Program-made: the position numbers and the translations under genes
The notes under the pieces: generated by a model
Told to the model about the DNA's origin: nothing
The model's database searches: none
Seen by the model: only the letters and a program-made list of their open reading frames with translations
From: Sebastes aleutianus
Lineage: Eukaryota; Chordata; Actinopteri; Perciformes; Sebastidae
Direction: 5' to 3'
DNA length: 64,000 nt
Assembly (NCBI GenBank): GCA_916700875.1
Contig: CAKAKS010000067.1
Span: 3,164,909 to 3,228,908 of the forward strand
Shown: piece by piece, positions 1 through 11,816 of the stretch
Layout: every line of letters starts with the position of its first letter
Position numbering within the stretch: position 1 is the first letter of the stretch

Positions 1-1770
1 CATCAGGTAGCCCTGCACTAAAATAATTCACTTCTCCTCCATATATTCACCGTAGACTGATAATATGGAAGAAATCTGTGAAATCTGTGACTGGTTATTC
101 GTGCGTTCTAAAAGTTGAAGTATCTCTAGTTTTTATCTCGGGGCGCAGCTGTCACGTCCTGAAAAATATGTGCCTGGGGAACACTTGCGCGCTGCGATGG
201 CGTCGCTCTCACTTTTGCGCGTGCCTTCTACACATTGACAACAATGGATTTGAGGGCACAAAAAATTTACTGTAGACCAATTGCTTGGTTCAATGCTACT
301 TTGGGGCTTCAGTTCCTAACTGGTCATAGTTTGAGGATCAAAGGGATAACAAAGCAAATTAAAATCCCTGTTACACAAAATAAATATGATTTTTTTTTTC
401 TCAGATGTGTTTTTTTACTCATTCCTCAACAATCTGAGAGGAAATCAAATCTTTGGTCCAACCGTTGCCTCATTAGGAGGGCCCTGGAGCACAGATTTGC
501 TGCTGGGCCTATCAACCCCACTTCCCTTGCACAGGAGATCTTAACAGTAAAATATTAAAAATATATATAAATGAATATACAGTGAATGATGCAACCAAGT
601 TTGCTATTTCAGGTCTGCACAGAATAATGTATGCTAAAGTACTAGCATTGAGAAGTACAGCAAATGATCTCCACACATATGGACAAATTGATTATCTGTA
701 TTCTCATTAGTAATTTAATTAATCTTCCAAAATGTGGCATTGTCCATTTAGCTATACTTGGTCATTAAATTGCAAATCATGATTGTCATATGTGTTTCAA
801 GTGCTTTCCTATTGGTAGAAAGCGAACTGAGGTGGCAATTGCCAAACAAACAGTAAATGGAAATAGATTGTTACACAGTGTGAGCGAGCCAATAATGGCA
901 TCATTATCCTCCACAACAAATATAGAAAACATCATTTGAGCTCAGGCTTGTTTGAATTATTTCCAAGTAGCAAAGTGCTTTGAGGCCTGAGACGTGATCC
1001 CCCAGCACCATCCCTGCTATTGAGTTTGCAGAAATGCACGCAGTCCCTTTGAAATGCACAGAGGCCGCGCTGCGTGTGCAAACACACATTGTTGACAAAA
1101 GGTTTTTCCTTTTTAGAATAAGATGGTGCTTGAGGTAAAAAGCCTCACAGGGAGTGTATGTGTGTGTGTGTTTGTGTCGGCAATATCACAGAGGGGGTTG
1201 TGCATGCGAGACTGAGGCTCAGGCCAGCAGTATGCTAAATCAAATTTCATGTGTTCTCAAAGGCTGTCAAATTGTTGTTGAACACGCAACTGTGAGCAAA
1301 TGCCACTCTGGTCACTGAGACTACAGGAGTGGCAAAAAAACATCCTGGAAACGAGCATGCCAAAGGAAATATGTAAAACATGAATTAAAAAAAACAAATG
1401 ACACAGTTGTGACACAGGTGGTATTGTATTAAGGCTGGCAGCGTGAAAGCTGAGGCAGCGTGCATTTGTACAAAATATGTAGCCAGTCTGTTGGTGTGGA
1501 ACATTACCCTCTTTTTCTGTTAGAATTTTTTCTCAGTGGCAGCACTGTTGGAGGCAGAAATTTCCTCACCGGCTGAGTTAAACCTTAATCGGTGGAGCTT
1601 TTTGGCAAACTTGAAAGGTAACATCATGAATTAAAAACTAAGCAAGGCAGCCCCAAACATCTTCTCCCAAGTCACATCCTACGGCTCCCCCAGGGGATTC
1701 CTATGGCGTTCTGGGGCCACATAATGTCTCCAGCAATTTATGGATCAGCCCTGGGATTTACACTATAGAC
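1..1770. other. Unique noncoding DNA, no gene seen
   Basis: AT-rich sequence with only short chance reading frames (the longest is about 107 codons). It has no coding-like codon pattern and no recognisable domain. A short TG-rich run lies near 1151-1170. I recognise no transposon or conserved block here. Confidence 0.6.
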
Positions 1771-2078
1771 CAGTGGTTCTCAACCAGGGATCCTTGAGGG
1801 AGTTCCAGGGGGTCCCCAGAAAAATGGGGAATAGTTTATTTTCACTTTCATTGACTATATGAGCCCAACATGAGTAAGACTCATAATAGTGACTGCTGTG
1901 ATCATGGGTTTCCCTTCCTCGATATCTCCTCAACTCTAGTTGACAACTATAGAATTCTGGTCTTGAGCATTTAAAAACCCCAATCTTTTCAGACGGAGGT
2001 CCCTGAAGTGAAATGGGGGTGAATCAAATGGGGGTCTGCAACTTTGACCTTGACACAAAAAAAGGTTGAGAATCACTG
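1771..2078. mobile_element. Non-autonomous hAT-type transposon, 308 bp
   Basis: The left end is CAGTGGTTCTCAACC and the right end is GGTTGAGAATCACTG, inverted copies of each other and typical of hAT elements. The flanks are CTATAGAC (1763-1770) and CCATAGAC (2079-2086), an 8-bp target-site duplication with one mismatch. There is no transposase frame. The duplicated target matches the CATAGACTG terminus of the neighbouring repeat, so this element landed at the edge of an older one. Confidence 0.85.
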
Positions 2079-2655
2079 CCATAGACTGTATATAAGACGT
2101 GGACAAAATCACTGTGACATCACCCATTGAGTTGTGGCCATCTTGTTTTTTTGCAACCAGAAGTGACATGAGAGAGTGGAGCTAAGTACAACCGAATGCT
2201 GAATAAGACATTTTTAGACGACCAACATGTTACAATTAACTTTTATGAACTGAAAACACACTGTGAAAGGGTTAAAGTTGTAAGACAAAAACATGGACAA
2301 ATCCCAGACCGGACAACGCTGTGGTAGTGACCTGTCAATCACAACGTATCAACACCCTAAAGCATCCCCTGCTTTATGGTCTACTTGACTCTAAATGGGA
2401 CCATAATTTACTAAATGAACATCATGCTGTATTGAAGAAGACTTGAAACTAGAGATTGAGACCATAAACTCATGTTTACAATGTTAACTGAGGTAATAAA
2501 TCAAGTGAGAAGTAGGGTCATTTTCTCATAGACTTCTATACAATCAGACTTCTTTTTGCAACCAGAGGAGTCGCCTCCTGCTGGCTGTTAGAAAGAATGA
2601 CAGTTTAAGGCACTTCCGCAATGGCTTTGCTTTTCAGAACCGAATGTTGCAGCCT
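2079..2655 (+). repeat. Interspersed repeat R1, copy 1
   Basis: It starts with a CATAGACTGTATATAA-type terminus and is homologous, in inverted orientation, to 20538-21160. The two copies share a tract with the Kozak-like ATGG of 'aagatgg', a tract on calling tract 'ccataaagcagggg', and the final 'cagccagcaggggg' region. This copy lacks about 40 bp present in the other. A PBX-MEIS decamer CTGTCAATCA lies at 2332-2341. Probably a non-autonomous DNA transposon; class unknown. Confidence 0.75.
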
Positions 2656-4195
2656 GGACGTGATCCAACACCTCATCTGGCTCTTTTCAAAAACTGCTAT
2701 GAAATGGGGCCTTTGGCATGAAACAACTTCTTCTGGATTAGGGATGAACCCTCCTACAGCAAGGCCTTGGAGGTAAACTCACCTTCAGGCTCTCGGTCGG
2801 GCTCAGTCATGCTTAGTTTGAAGAGATGAAAAGGAGCATGGGGGGTTAACATGCATAGGCATAGGGGACTGATCAGCTGCCAATTGGGCAATGACAAGGG
2901 CTTTGTCATGTTGAATCCTGCCTCTGTAAAGATAGATAGCATATAGGTTGGATTTGCAAAGTCACCTAAAATATATTGGCATTGATACATTTTCAGTTTG
3001 CACCGTGAGCACTAGGTTTTAAAAATATGAGCTGGCCATTTCCACAGAATTAACTCGACTGATGATATCCATCTGCCTCCCAAGCAGCCCTGCCTCTATT
3101 ATTTCATAATGAATTTGTTTTTATCAAATAGCACAGGACACGGTGGAGAATGGCAGGAATTATGTGGAGAAAAACCTCAGTCTGTATCAGTCATGTGAAT
3201 GTGTTGACACTCTTATGTCACTGCTCTCAAAAACAGACTTGCCGCTGAACAAACACCTTGCGGCGACAGGTGAGTTTCACTGAGATATGGCTTCTGACAT
3301 GTGACAGCAGAGCAAATCTACAGAGGAACATCTGACTGTTACCTTAAGTCTTGTGACATTTATGATTTACGACCAGAAGATGACTATGATAATATGTTTT
3401 CCAATATATGAAGAGGAACTGAGTGTACATTGACTTCTTGGCTTATGAATCTTCAAAATTATACATCAGAGATTGAACAGGTATGCAGTCTCCTGCAGGG
3501 ATTCGTATATTAAAGACAGTATAGAACTTACTACACTTTTTGTGATGAGAAAAAGAGAAAAATAATGATGAAAAAAATGATGAGCCAGAAGCACTTGACG
3601 TCCTTGAATGGCAGAAGGGAGCTGTTCTGTCGGAGCAATGATTGTTTCTGGCCAGGCGCCAGCAAATAGAAGGGTTTTATAGAAAACTGGACAGGCAGTT
3701 AACAAAATAAAAGATTTGTGGAATTAATTGGATTGGCAGAATTTCAGTGGTGGTGTTGTAGAGAGTTTGTATTAAATCCACTTTTGAGGAGTTTTATTCA
3801 GCAGAAGTACAGTGACCCCTTACATCAGACAGAAAGTTAATGCACAGTAGTAATACTTTTCATATTCAGAGTGTTCTAACCACAATCACAAACTAACAGA
3901 ACTTGTTTTAGTTTACATTGCTCTGCTATAGCATGGCATCTCTTGAAAACAGTTTCCATATATTGTCAGTATCTAACAAAATGATAGATGGAGTCACGTT
4001 GGAGACTGTTGATTCTGTGTATATTGCAATGGTTTAAACATTCACTATTTCTGGCCTCTTGGGGGCAGCGCAGCAAGCTGTAGACACATATTTTGTGGTG
4101 AACTTGCTAGGAAAGTTACACATCCAGCAGATATGGAGCATTATTAGCATTCAGTTTGAGTTGCGTCTGTGTCCACATTGGTAATGTAAGTCGAA
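2656..4195. other. Unique noncoding DNA, no gene seen
   Basis: No coding frame beyond short chance ORFs. The stretch around 3050-3200 is smooth AT-rich sequence with homeobox-like TAAT cores and could be conserved, but nothing decisive is visible. Confidence 0.5.
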
Positions 4196-4988
4196 CACTC
4201 ACTGGTTTGGTCTCCACCAACTCCTGAAGGAAATAAATGGCTCTTTAGCTACTACTGTAGATGTTCCAATGTCATTCACCAGCTAATTGCTAACATTGTC
4301 TGTCGTTTGGTGCTGGGCAGGAAGCGTACATGGGTTATTAGTAGGATGCACCGATCCGACTATTTCAGTCCCGATTCCGATAGCGATACCCGGGTTTTGG
4401 GTGTCAGCAGAGTACCAATCCGATACCAGTTATTAAATTAAAAAGCTGTATGCCTCACTGTGTGGAAGTGACTGGGATCATTCTTTTATGTGTAAGGCAA
4501 CATCAGACTTGACTTAAACATGACTTTCCTAACTTTATAGAACAAAGTGTTACAAATAAATACATAGACACAAATTTACTGAATTGTTAATTATTAAAAT
4601 AATAAATCGTGCACCAGCAACTTGGAAAAAAAATCTTCAAAATTAACAGGAATTACAATTCAGGTGTAAACCTTCTCAGTGCAGCAACAAATTGGTCAAA
4701 ACTTAAACAGGAAGGTAGGTATGCATCCCTAGTTATCAGAGCTTTTTTGCTGAAAACAGCTGCCTGCTGCTGGAAATGGGGTTGATAAGAGTGAACCAAA
4801 ACAGTTAAGTTGTAGGCCGTAAAACCAAAACAACGAGCTGAAAGACACAAATAGGCCCTGTAGAACTGAGCTGCAGAGTCAGGCGATAATTCTCTGTGGG
4901 TTTGTCACTACGAGAGATCTCTACTGTATTACACATTATTACTGGACTTATGGTTAATATAGACATTTTGCTAAATGCAGCTTTAAGG
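4196..4988 (+). repeat. Interspersed repeat H, interrupted copy
   Basis: Recognised by 'ggtttggtctccaccaactc' followed by 'ggctctttagctact', which recur at 16.6, 20.3, 41.8-42.3 and 56.0-56.15 kb. The copy is split by the hAT element at 4342-4731 and resumes with 'gcttttttgctgaaaacagc'. Its end, 'gcagctttaaggc', is the target of the next MITE. Probably an old non-autonomous DNA transposon. Confidence 0.65.
4342..4731 (+). mobile_element. Non-autonomous hAT transposon R5, copy 1
   Basis: The left terminus is TAGGATGCACCGATCCGAC and the right terminus ends GCATCCCTA. It is flanked by GTTATTAG (4334-4341) and GTTATCAG (4732-4739), an 8-bp duplication with one mismatch. It is homologous in inverted orientation to 43647-44142, sharing 'gtgactgggatcattctttt' and 'aaatcgtgcaccagcaactt'. 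It is nested in repeat H. Confidence 0.85.
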
Positions 4989-5525
4989 CATAGACTGTAA
5001 GCGTACTGTATATATAGATGGACGACGCGTCTCCACTTCATCCTACTGTACAGAAGTGAAGCCAAAATATCCCGGATACGGGAGCTGCCATGTTGCGCGT
5101 TTGACGTCATTTGGAGCCAGAGTCTGCGGAGTCGTGATCGGAGGGCTGGAGCTGCGGTACAACGGTCCCACCCACACACCTACCCGAACAAATCACGAGC
5201 AGCTTGCTAGCGTGAGAGAACCACTGCTGTCAATCAGGATGTCACACCCACTTTTTATAGCATCAAGTAACTAATTATAACCAAACTTATCAGAAAAATT
5301 AACACTTTGACATACATCAGAGTGATAAGAACTACCTAAAATGACGAAACCATCTTTTTGATGTGTCTACTTTGATCTTTTAGTTTGGCTAATGCCCCAT
5401 CCACTAACATGGAGGAGGCAGGATTTGTGACCTATACTGCAGCCAGCCACCAGGGGGCAATCCAGATGTTTTGGCTTCACTTTTGGGGAGCTGTCATGTC
5501 GTCCATCTTTATATACAGTCTATGG
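4989..5525. mobile_element. MITE with CATAGACTGTA ends
   Basis: The left end is CATAGACTGTA and the right end TACAGTCTATG, perfect inverted termini. TTTAAGGC is present at 4982-4989 and again at 5526-5533, giving an exact 8-bp duplication if the first base is counted with the flank. The inner arms also pair (GATGGACGAC near the left end, GTCGTCCATC near the right). It contains a CTCF-like core (5447) and a PBX-MEIS decamer (5227-5236). It has no transposase. Confidence 0.85.
5447..5460 (+). promoter_or_regulatory. CTCF-like core motif in a MITE
   Basis: The sequence CCACCAGGGGGC fits the CTCF core CCASYAGRKGGC at all 12 positions. Occupancy is unknown; this is a motif call only. Confidence 0.35.
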
Positions 5526-5533
5526 TTTAAGGC

Positions 5534-7364
5534 TAACACAGAACACAGCTGACTCCAACCCTCTGTGCCATGGGCTGTATGCTAATTAGTTATCAATGAG
5601 AAACAATTATGAATGAAATGGTCATAATGTGTTTCTGGCAAAGTTACAATAACTACTCAGTAAATGTCCTTTAAGGAGCAGCTTACATCCTAAGAAGCCC
5701 CACCACAAGAAGTAAAGAGCAAATGAAAAGTTCCATATACTCAATATCACTGAAAGAAATGAAACACATCTTTAGACTGGAGCTTGGCATAGACGGGAGC
5801 GTTCTCATAGTTATTATTAAATAAATTATAATTACAGATAGTTTGTACACAAAAGAAAAAATAAACCTTTGCTTCTAATAGTGCAATTACATTAGTCCTT
5901 AACTAAACATACAGTACATAATAGCATTAAGAAAAATGACAGCCATGTATTAGTCTCTACATTCCTCTTCCTTTGTCTAGGTCCTGCTCTGCTTACAGCT
6001 CCACACACCCCTGGGTAAACTCTCCACAGCTCTCTGGCAGATATCACCTCTCGAGTCTTGCATAACGCCCCACTCTGGCTCCCTTCCAGCTGCACTCCCT
6101 CACATCGTCGTGATTCATCGCTGGACCCTCCTTGATCCCTATCGCAAATAGGCCCTTATCAGTCAAGAACCTCCCCCACCCCCCCTTGAGAAATCCATCC
6201 TTTTTTCATATGCGCCACTCGCTCGTAAAGGAATTCCAATAAGACGGCGTAAATCAAGGCTAAGTCGCCCCCGTTCTCAAGGCTCCGGCAGAATCAACAT
6301 GAGCCTGGCGGTGGGCCTGAAAGCAGGACCGTGTTGTGAAGCGGCGCTTGTAAAAGGAGTTATTTGATTTGGCTGGCTAGGCACAACCGGTATGGTTATG
6401 TTCAACATTCTTTAGCTAATGGTCCATGTTACAGCTACTCTGCACTCGGGGGGGATTAGGAGGGAGTGGATCAAAAAATGGCAACGCTTTGAGACACTTT
6501 ATTCTGCTGTATCAACCTGTGTGTTGACCTGTGGAAAAAAATAGAGTACAATACGCACACAATAACACTGCGTGAGTGCACAAAATGTGATGTGTGGCCA
6601 GAAGGTATGTGATTGGACAAGTACAGTGTTACTGAGTGCATCATTAAGTTTTCTATAGGTTGATACACTCTCAAAATCTTGAGCCAGAGATCAGGCTGTG
6701 GCTGTATTGGGCAGTTTCCAGGTGAGATTGTGTGTAACAGTGTGATTGCGAAGAGGGCGTTCCTAAAAAAGTGAAAATTGTTCTTTCAGCGAAACAATGC
6801 TGAGTAAATAAAGGTTCAAATGAAATGCTCGACTTCGATAGAGAGATTTATTTAATGATAATAAAGGTAAATACAGCTGTGGTTCTTGTCAGATGACAGA
6901 TCTTCAAGTCTGACACAACAGCAACCTAACTATAAGGGTTGTTAAAAAAATCATCGTATTTCACTCTGCCTGAATATAGTATATATTCTGTATCAGCTTG
7001 TTCTAGATCTTTGTTGAAGCTCTATGATGTTTACACTGAAGGAAATATTTAAACCCAAGAATTCATATTTTTTTATGGCTACGTCATTACATCAAATGGA
7101 AACATTCTAGATGTCTTGTGCATCATTTTATACACACTTCCTTGAAATACAGCCGGGCATATTTGATATCGTTTAAAAGTTTGGGATCTCCACTAGACAT
7201 TAAAATAAATTCATATGGATTCAAACAATGTATGGCAGTACGGCATGAGTTTCTAATGACCGGCAATCCAGCGGGTCTGAGGGGTTAAAGAGGTTAAAAC
7301 ACATGCAAAATAAAGTAGACTTACAGCATGGTTGACTATTTCACAGTTATCGCTTTACCAGTAC
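5534..7364. other. Unique noncoding DNA with one candidate conserved block
   Basis: No coding frame stands out. About 5960-6380 is more GC-balanced and lacks low-complexity sequence ('ttcatatgcgccactcgctc', 'agacggcgtaaatcaaggct'). That texture is seen in fish conserved noncoding elements, but conservation is untested. The rest is AT-rich. Confidence 0.35.
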
Positions 7365-7637
7365 TTTAAAGGGGACATATCATGAAAAACTCACTTTTTC
7401 AGTGCTTGTGCTCATACATTTGGGTATCTGGAGTGTCTACCAACCCACACACTGTGAAATAAGACAACCTAGTCAGTTTTTGTGGGCTGCCTAGATCAGA
7501 AAACATGTGATTCAACAAGCAATTCAGATTTGTCCCCCCTTCCTATGTCACATGCAGGTTCATTAGAATATACCGCTCACAGCTTGAAACCTAGTAGAAA
7601 GTATGAACCTGAAAAACATGATACATCCCCATTAAAA
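7365..7637. mobile_element. MITE with AAAGGGGACATATCATG ends
   Basis: The left terminus TTTAAAGGGGACATATCATG and right terminus CATGATACATCCCCATTAAA are imperfect inverted repeats. I recognise this terminus as a common fish MITE. No clear target duplication was found. There is no coding content. Confidence 0.75.
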
Positions 7638-8399
7638 CTCAGTCTGCTGTTTCTTCTTCTGTTGGGTCACTGCTTCCTGTTGTTGCATCAAGGTGCAAGC
7701 ATCTGCTGGTTTTCCATCTAATTGATGTCACTGATGCAGATTTGTGTAATCTGCACAGCACAACTGTAGTGTTTGGTTCAATTGAAAACTCGCGGCCTCC
7801 CAGGCTTTGATGGCCTCATATTCAATCATCACTCCAGCTTACTTTTTGTATCGTATGTCTGCCAACAGCAATCCGACTTGTGTCACTTTCAGACATCATC
7901 TATTACTGTTGCAGCACTTTGGCAGAGGCCGGTATCAGACGGATTCCCTGTATTCCACACTGACAGCCCAAATGCAAGTGTTGGCGGCTGGCCAGCATCA
8001 CTCATTGAGAGTAAAGGTTTGTGGAACGCACCCGTGCTTTTCTCACATGTAGTTTGCTCACAACTATCATTCATCATTTAGACAAGTCTTTCAACACTCA
8101 ATGGTGCAGAAGCAGGGCAGACAGGAGGAGAATATGGGGCTGTTACGCCGCAGATCAGAGAGCTCTCAAACACTCCACTCCAGTTCATATTTTGACAGTA
8201 TTTGGACAACAAGTCCCAAATAAAGTGTCAAGAGCTCTCAGCGAGCACCGTTGAGGTTCCACTGAGCAAGGTGCTTAAAATGATCCAATGAAGATCCCAG
8301 TGGGTGAAGCTGGTCTTAATGGGCAAACATGTTGATGTCAAGAATTGGCACTCTCTTTAGATCAATAAAAGTGAATCTAAATAAAAACAAACTCTTTAA
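7638..8399. other. Unique noncoding DNA with overlapping open frames
   Basis: Frames of 60-102 codons overlap on both strands at 7773-8081, which reflects few stop trinucleotides rather than a gene: there is no homology, codon bias or splice context I can support. It could be a conserved noncoding block. Confidence 0.35.
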
Positions 8400-8800
8400 T
8401 AAAGGCCTTTACACACCAGGGGTGTGACAGTTACGCAATGTATATGTCTAGGGCTTTTATTGTGAAAGTTAAGAACGGAAAGAGTGGATCTGGTCTGTGT
8501 TGTCTTTGTCAAGGTTGAAAGGACTAATAAAGTTTGCTGTATTGGTTTGGACGACGGAGCCTCCATGTTGTAGTTTTATCATCCTCAAAAGTACTATAGT
8601 GTACATTTTTAATATGTCCGTTCCACACAACGTGATTGGTTGATACCTTTATCCTTGGTGGGAAAGCAAAAAAAAAACGTCCTTGTTACGAAAAAAAAGC
8701 CTTTTCGCCGCAAAAAGTTCAGAACAACAGTTCAAAAAAAATATATTGACGTGCAAATTAGTGGCACAAAAAAAACACCCCCAGTGTGTATAGGCCTTTA
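8400..8800. mobile_element. MITE, about 400 bp
   Basis: The left end TAAAGGCCTTTACACACC pairs with the right end AGTGTGTATAGGCCTTTA. The inner 'gacgtgcaaattagtggcac' is a phrase I associate with a common fish MITE. Several A-tracts lie in the 3' half. A clean target duplication was not found. Confidence 0.7.
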
Positions 8801-9022
8801 GAAAGTGACTGGAAATAAAAAACAGTTGTACTGTGGCCTTAACATGTTTGCCTAATAAAGGTGACAAATGAAGGAAAACCTGAACAAACGACTGGAAGAT
8901 CTCAACCCAACTGAACATCAATCGGAAATTTTGGAGCGACGTGTTAGACAGCGCTCTCTACAACCTTTACCACCTGAGGGAATATCTTTTGCAACAATGG
9001 ATTTCATCCCTCCAGTTTTCAG

Positions 9023-9757
9023 TAGGATGACCAGATCCCAACAAACCAAATGTGGGACACAGAGTATGTTTGTGTGGGACAATGTGGGACACGTTACCAA
9101 GGCTGAGAGGTAGTCTACAATGTTGATATAATGTCTATCTAACTGAAATAATAAACATTTCTATTCTGCCCCTTATCTTATAACATCTCTATGCTTTGTC
9201 TGAATGCACCCAGAGATCGGCAAATCTCTTTTGAGCCACACGTTTCGTGTGAGACTCATATAAACTGTCGCTTCATGACGCTTCATTCCCCCTGTGTGAA
9301 ATTGAAAAATAACTGGCAAATTTCACAAAAAAACTCTGAGAATCGCCTTCCATCGGCTTATAAATACTTATAAGTAGTTTCGCAGTCTTTGTTGTCGCTG
9401 CTCTTGCTTTCCTTTGTGGTAGTTTCCATCGTTTTCCACCTAAATCGGCACAGCTTTTGACTTTGTGGTGACTCGCCATTTTCTCCGTTGGGCGTAGCGT
9501 AGCAAAGACGGTGAAATGTTAACCTGCACTTGACCCACGTGTGGGCATTTTGACAGCAAACACATGACACCCTCCCCTGTTTTATTCACAGCCATTGGAA
9601 AGAAGCCAGATTTTTAAAAAGAAAAGTGTCTGTCTTGCAGTGCTTTGACTTCTGAAAACTAGAGCCAATGAAAATGTGGGACATCTTCCCAATACGTGGG
9701 ACGTTGGGATAAAAATTCTGTGCAGTCCCTGGTAAAGTGGGAGACCTGATCACCCTA
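9023..9757. mobile_element. Non-autonomous hAT-type transposon, 735 bp
   Basis: The left end TAGGATGACCAGATCCC matches in inverted form the right end GACCTGATCACCCTA. The flanks GTTTTCAG (9015-9022) and ATTCTCAG (9758-9765) agree at 6 of 8 positions. Subterminal 'tgtgggac' boxes recur near both ends (9050-9090 and 9675-9700), typical of hAT subterminal repeats. No transposase frame survives. Confidence 0.75.
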
Positions 9758-9917
9758 ATTCTCAGAGACTTCTGAGGATACATGAAGCTGTCCTGATGGC
9801 TTGTGGTGTCCCAACACCTTATGAGGCTTTCAAATAGAACCCGGTTCAGTGCACATCACGGTGCGGTGCGTCACCGGGTGATTGGCTATCACCTACGTTG
9901 TTTCTCAACAACGTTGT

Positions 9918-9938
9918 TTCGGAACCATGGACAGCGCT
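9918..9938 (+). promoter_or_regulatory. RE1/NRSE-like (REST) motif, forward
   Basis: The half-sites are TTCGGAAC and GGACAGCGCT with a CAT spacer. Against the RE1 consensus (TTCAGCACC, two bases, GGACAGCGCC) about 17 of 21 positions match. It faces a second, inverted RE1-like motif 20 bp away. Confidence 0.5.
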
Positions 9939-9958
9939 GTTTGTTGAGTGTAGAGTGC

Positions 9959-9979
9959 AGCGCTGTCCGTAGTACTGAA
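9959..9979 (-). promoter_or_regulatory. RE1/NRSE-like (REST) motif, reverse
   Basis: On the minus strand the half-sites are TTCAGTAC and GGACAGCGCT with a TAC spacer, about 18 of 21 matches to the RE1 consensus. With the forward motif it forms a dyad sharing the perfect 11-bp arm GGACAGCGCTG. Confidence 0.55.
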
Positions 9980-10065
9980 ATGGAGGGGAGGAGATCCATG
10001 GACAGAACACGGTGTCTTATTTCAGTTTCTTAGCCTGCTTGCTTTTCAAGGTTGTAAAAAAAGAT

Positions 10066-10068
<3 letters not shown>

Positions 10069-10098
<30 letters not shown>
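10069..10098 (+). repeat. (GA)n microsatellite
   Basis: About 15 uninterrupted GA units. Confidence 0.95.
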
Positions 10099-10101
<3 letters not shown>

Positions 10102-10274
10102 CTGAAAGCCACAAACAGCTGTTTCTAGTGCCATCTTCCATAAATTCAACATACATTTAGCACTCTGATAGTGGTACATTCATATATTTGAGTGCTAATA
10201 AATGTATTCTTTGATTTTGAAACAGTAGCTTTATATTGTTGTTATTTAGCCTTTCTGAGTCTATAACATGGTTA

Positions 10275-10527
10275 AATTAATCAATTCAATTCAATTCAAT
10301 TCAATTTATTTTTATATAGCGTCAAATCATAACAGAAATTATCTCAAGACGCTTTTTAAATAGAGCAGGTCTAGACTGTACTCTACAGTTTAGAGACCCA
10401 ACAAGAGATCCCACCAAGAGAATTGCACCGGAGCGCGCTGTGGCCAGGAAAAACTTCCCATTTAGCGGGTAGAAACCTAGAGCAGAACCGGGCTCTGGAT
10501 GGGCGGCCATCTGCCTCGACCGGTTGG

Positions 10528-10564
<37 letters not shown>

Positions 10565-11290
10565 CAGCAACCACAATAATAGCACATTCGCTGTGATAAA
10601 TAATACAAGTAGGACTAATAACAAAAATCAATAGTAGTGGATGTAAAAGAGTGATAATACAACTATCGGAATTGATATCATTGGGTCGTCCCCAGACGGG
10701 CCTTCCAGCGGAGCTTCCAGCTATCTCAGTCCTCCATACATCTGGCTAGCTCGCCAGCACTGTCCAGCATCTCTCCTCAGTACGTCCATGTATGTTGGTG
10801 TGGGACGTCCCCGTGATCGATGCCCGTGCGTTGGTTCCCACAGCATCAGCATGCTTGCTGGGAGTTCTTGATGTCTTTGGCAGTCACCGGCAAGTCTCAT
10901 TCTCCTGGCTGCCGGTTTCTCGCTTAGCCTTGGTAGTCCCTCGTACAGACGGAATTAATAGCTGTAATAATAATAGAAATGTAACTAATGCTACTAATAA
11001 TAAAAAGGCTAATAATAATAATGATGGAAGCAGTGGGTGTCAAGCAGGCAGCAAATAGGGGCAGCAGATGCAACCACAATTCAGGTGTAATCCCGATCCA
11101 GGTGTAACCCCGATCCATGGATACCTGCGAGACGAGAAAGCACAAAGACTCCTGGGAAGAAATCAAGTTAGTAACAATGAAAGGTACATGAATATATACA
11201 GAAGGAGAGAGGAGCTCAGTCCTCTCAGTCACTTCATCCTGCACCTGGCCTGGGTGGGTTACTCAATAGTAATATAGGCCTATGTCTGTT
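10275..11290 (-). mobile_element. LINE-type 3' region with (GAATT)n tail
   Basis: The block begins with tandem TTCAA units, then 'tatagcgtcaaatcataac', 'agagcaggtctagactgtac', 'cggccatctgcctcgaccgg', a GA tract (10534-10562), ATAA-rich sequence, and 'gacgagaaagcacaaagact'. I recognise this order from an abundant fish repeat ending in short TTGAA units, so it probably reads 5' to 3' on the minus strand. About 10680-10940 may be a separate insertion. No reverse transcriptase frame is present. Class uncertain. Confidence 0.6.
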
Positions 11291-11774
11291 TCAATGCATA
11301 TGCCCCCCCTCACCACCATGTTCAGATGTGTTCCGTGGTCCATTACCTTACATTATTTTTCTTTGGGTTATCCTTTAAATGTGCATGTGCGTGTTATCAG
11401 CCCATTGCTTTATCGCTTTTCAGTAGAATCCCTGACGGCCTGTAGTTGTTTGAAGATGTTGAGTTTCTAATATCTTTCAGTGTAAAGTTGCCTGGTCTGC
11501 AACTCTATACTGCAACACAAACAAGCACTTTAAAACAAGAGTTTGTCATCATCAGTCAAAGATGATATACTGCCGGTCCCGATGCCAAACCTTTTACTGG
11601 CCTGTTAATGCTTCCACGAGCTATACTGGTGCATCGTTGGCCTCGAAGTAAAGACAGGGAGAGATTGGGCTTTGTTTCATGGGAGATTAAAAGTCTTATG
11701 ATATCACAAGCAGCCAGAAATTGAATGTGACTTCCTAAGTTTAACACATGGATCTGTAGCATTCAGTGTACAAG

Positions 11775-11816
<42 letters not shown>

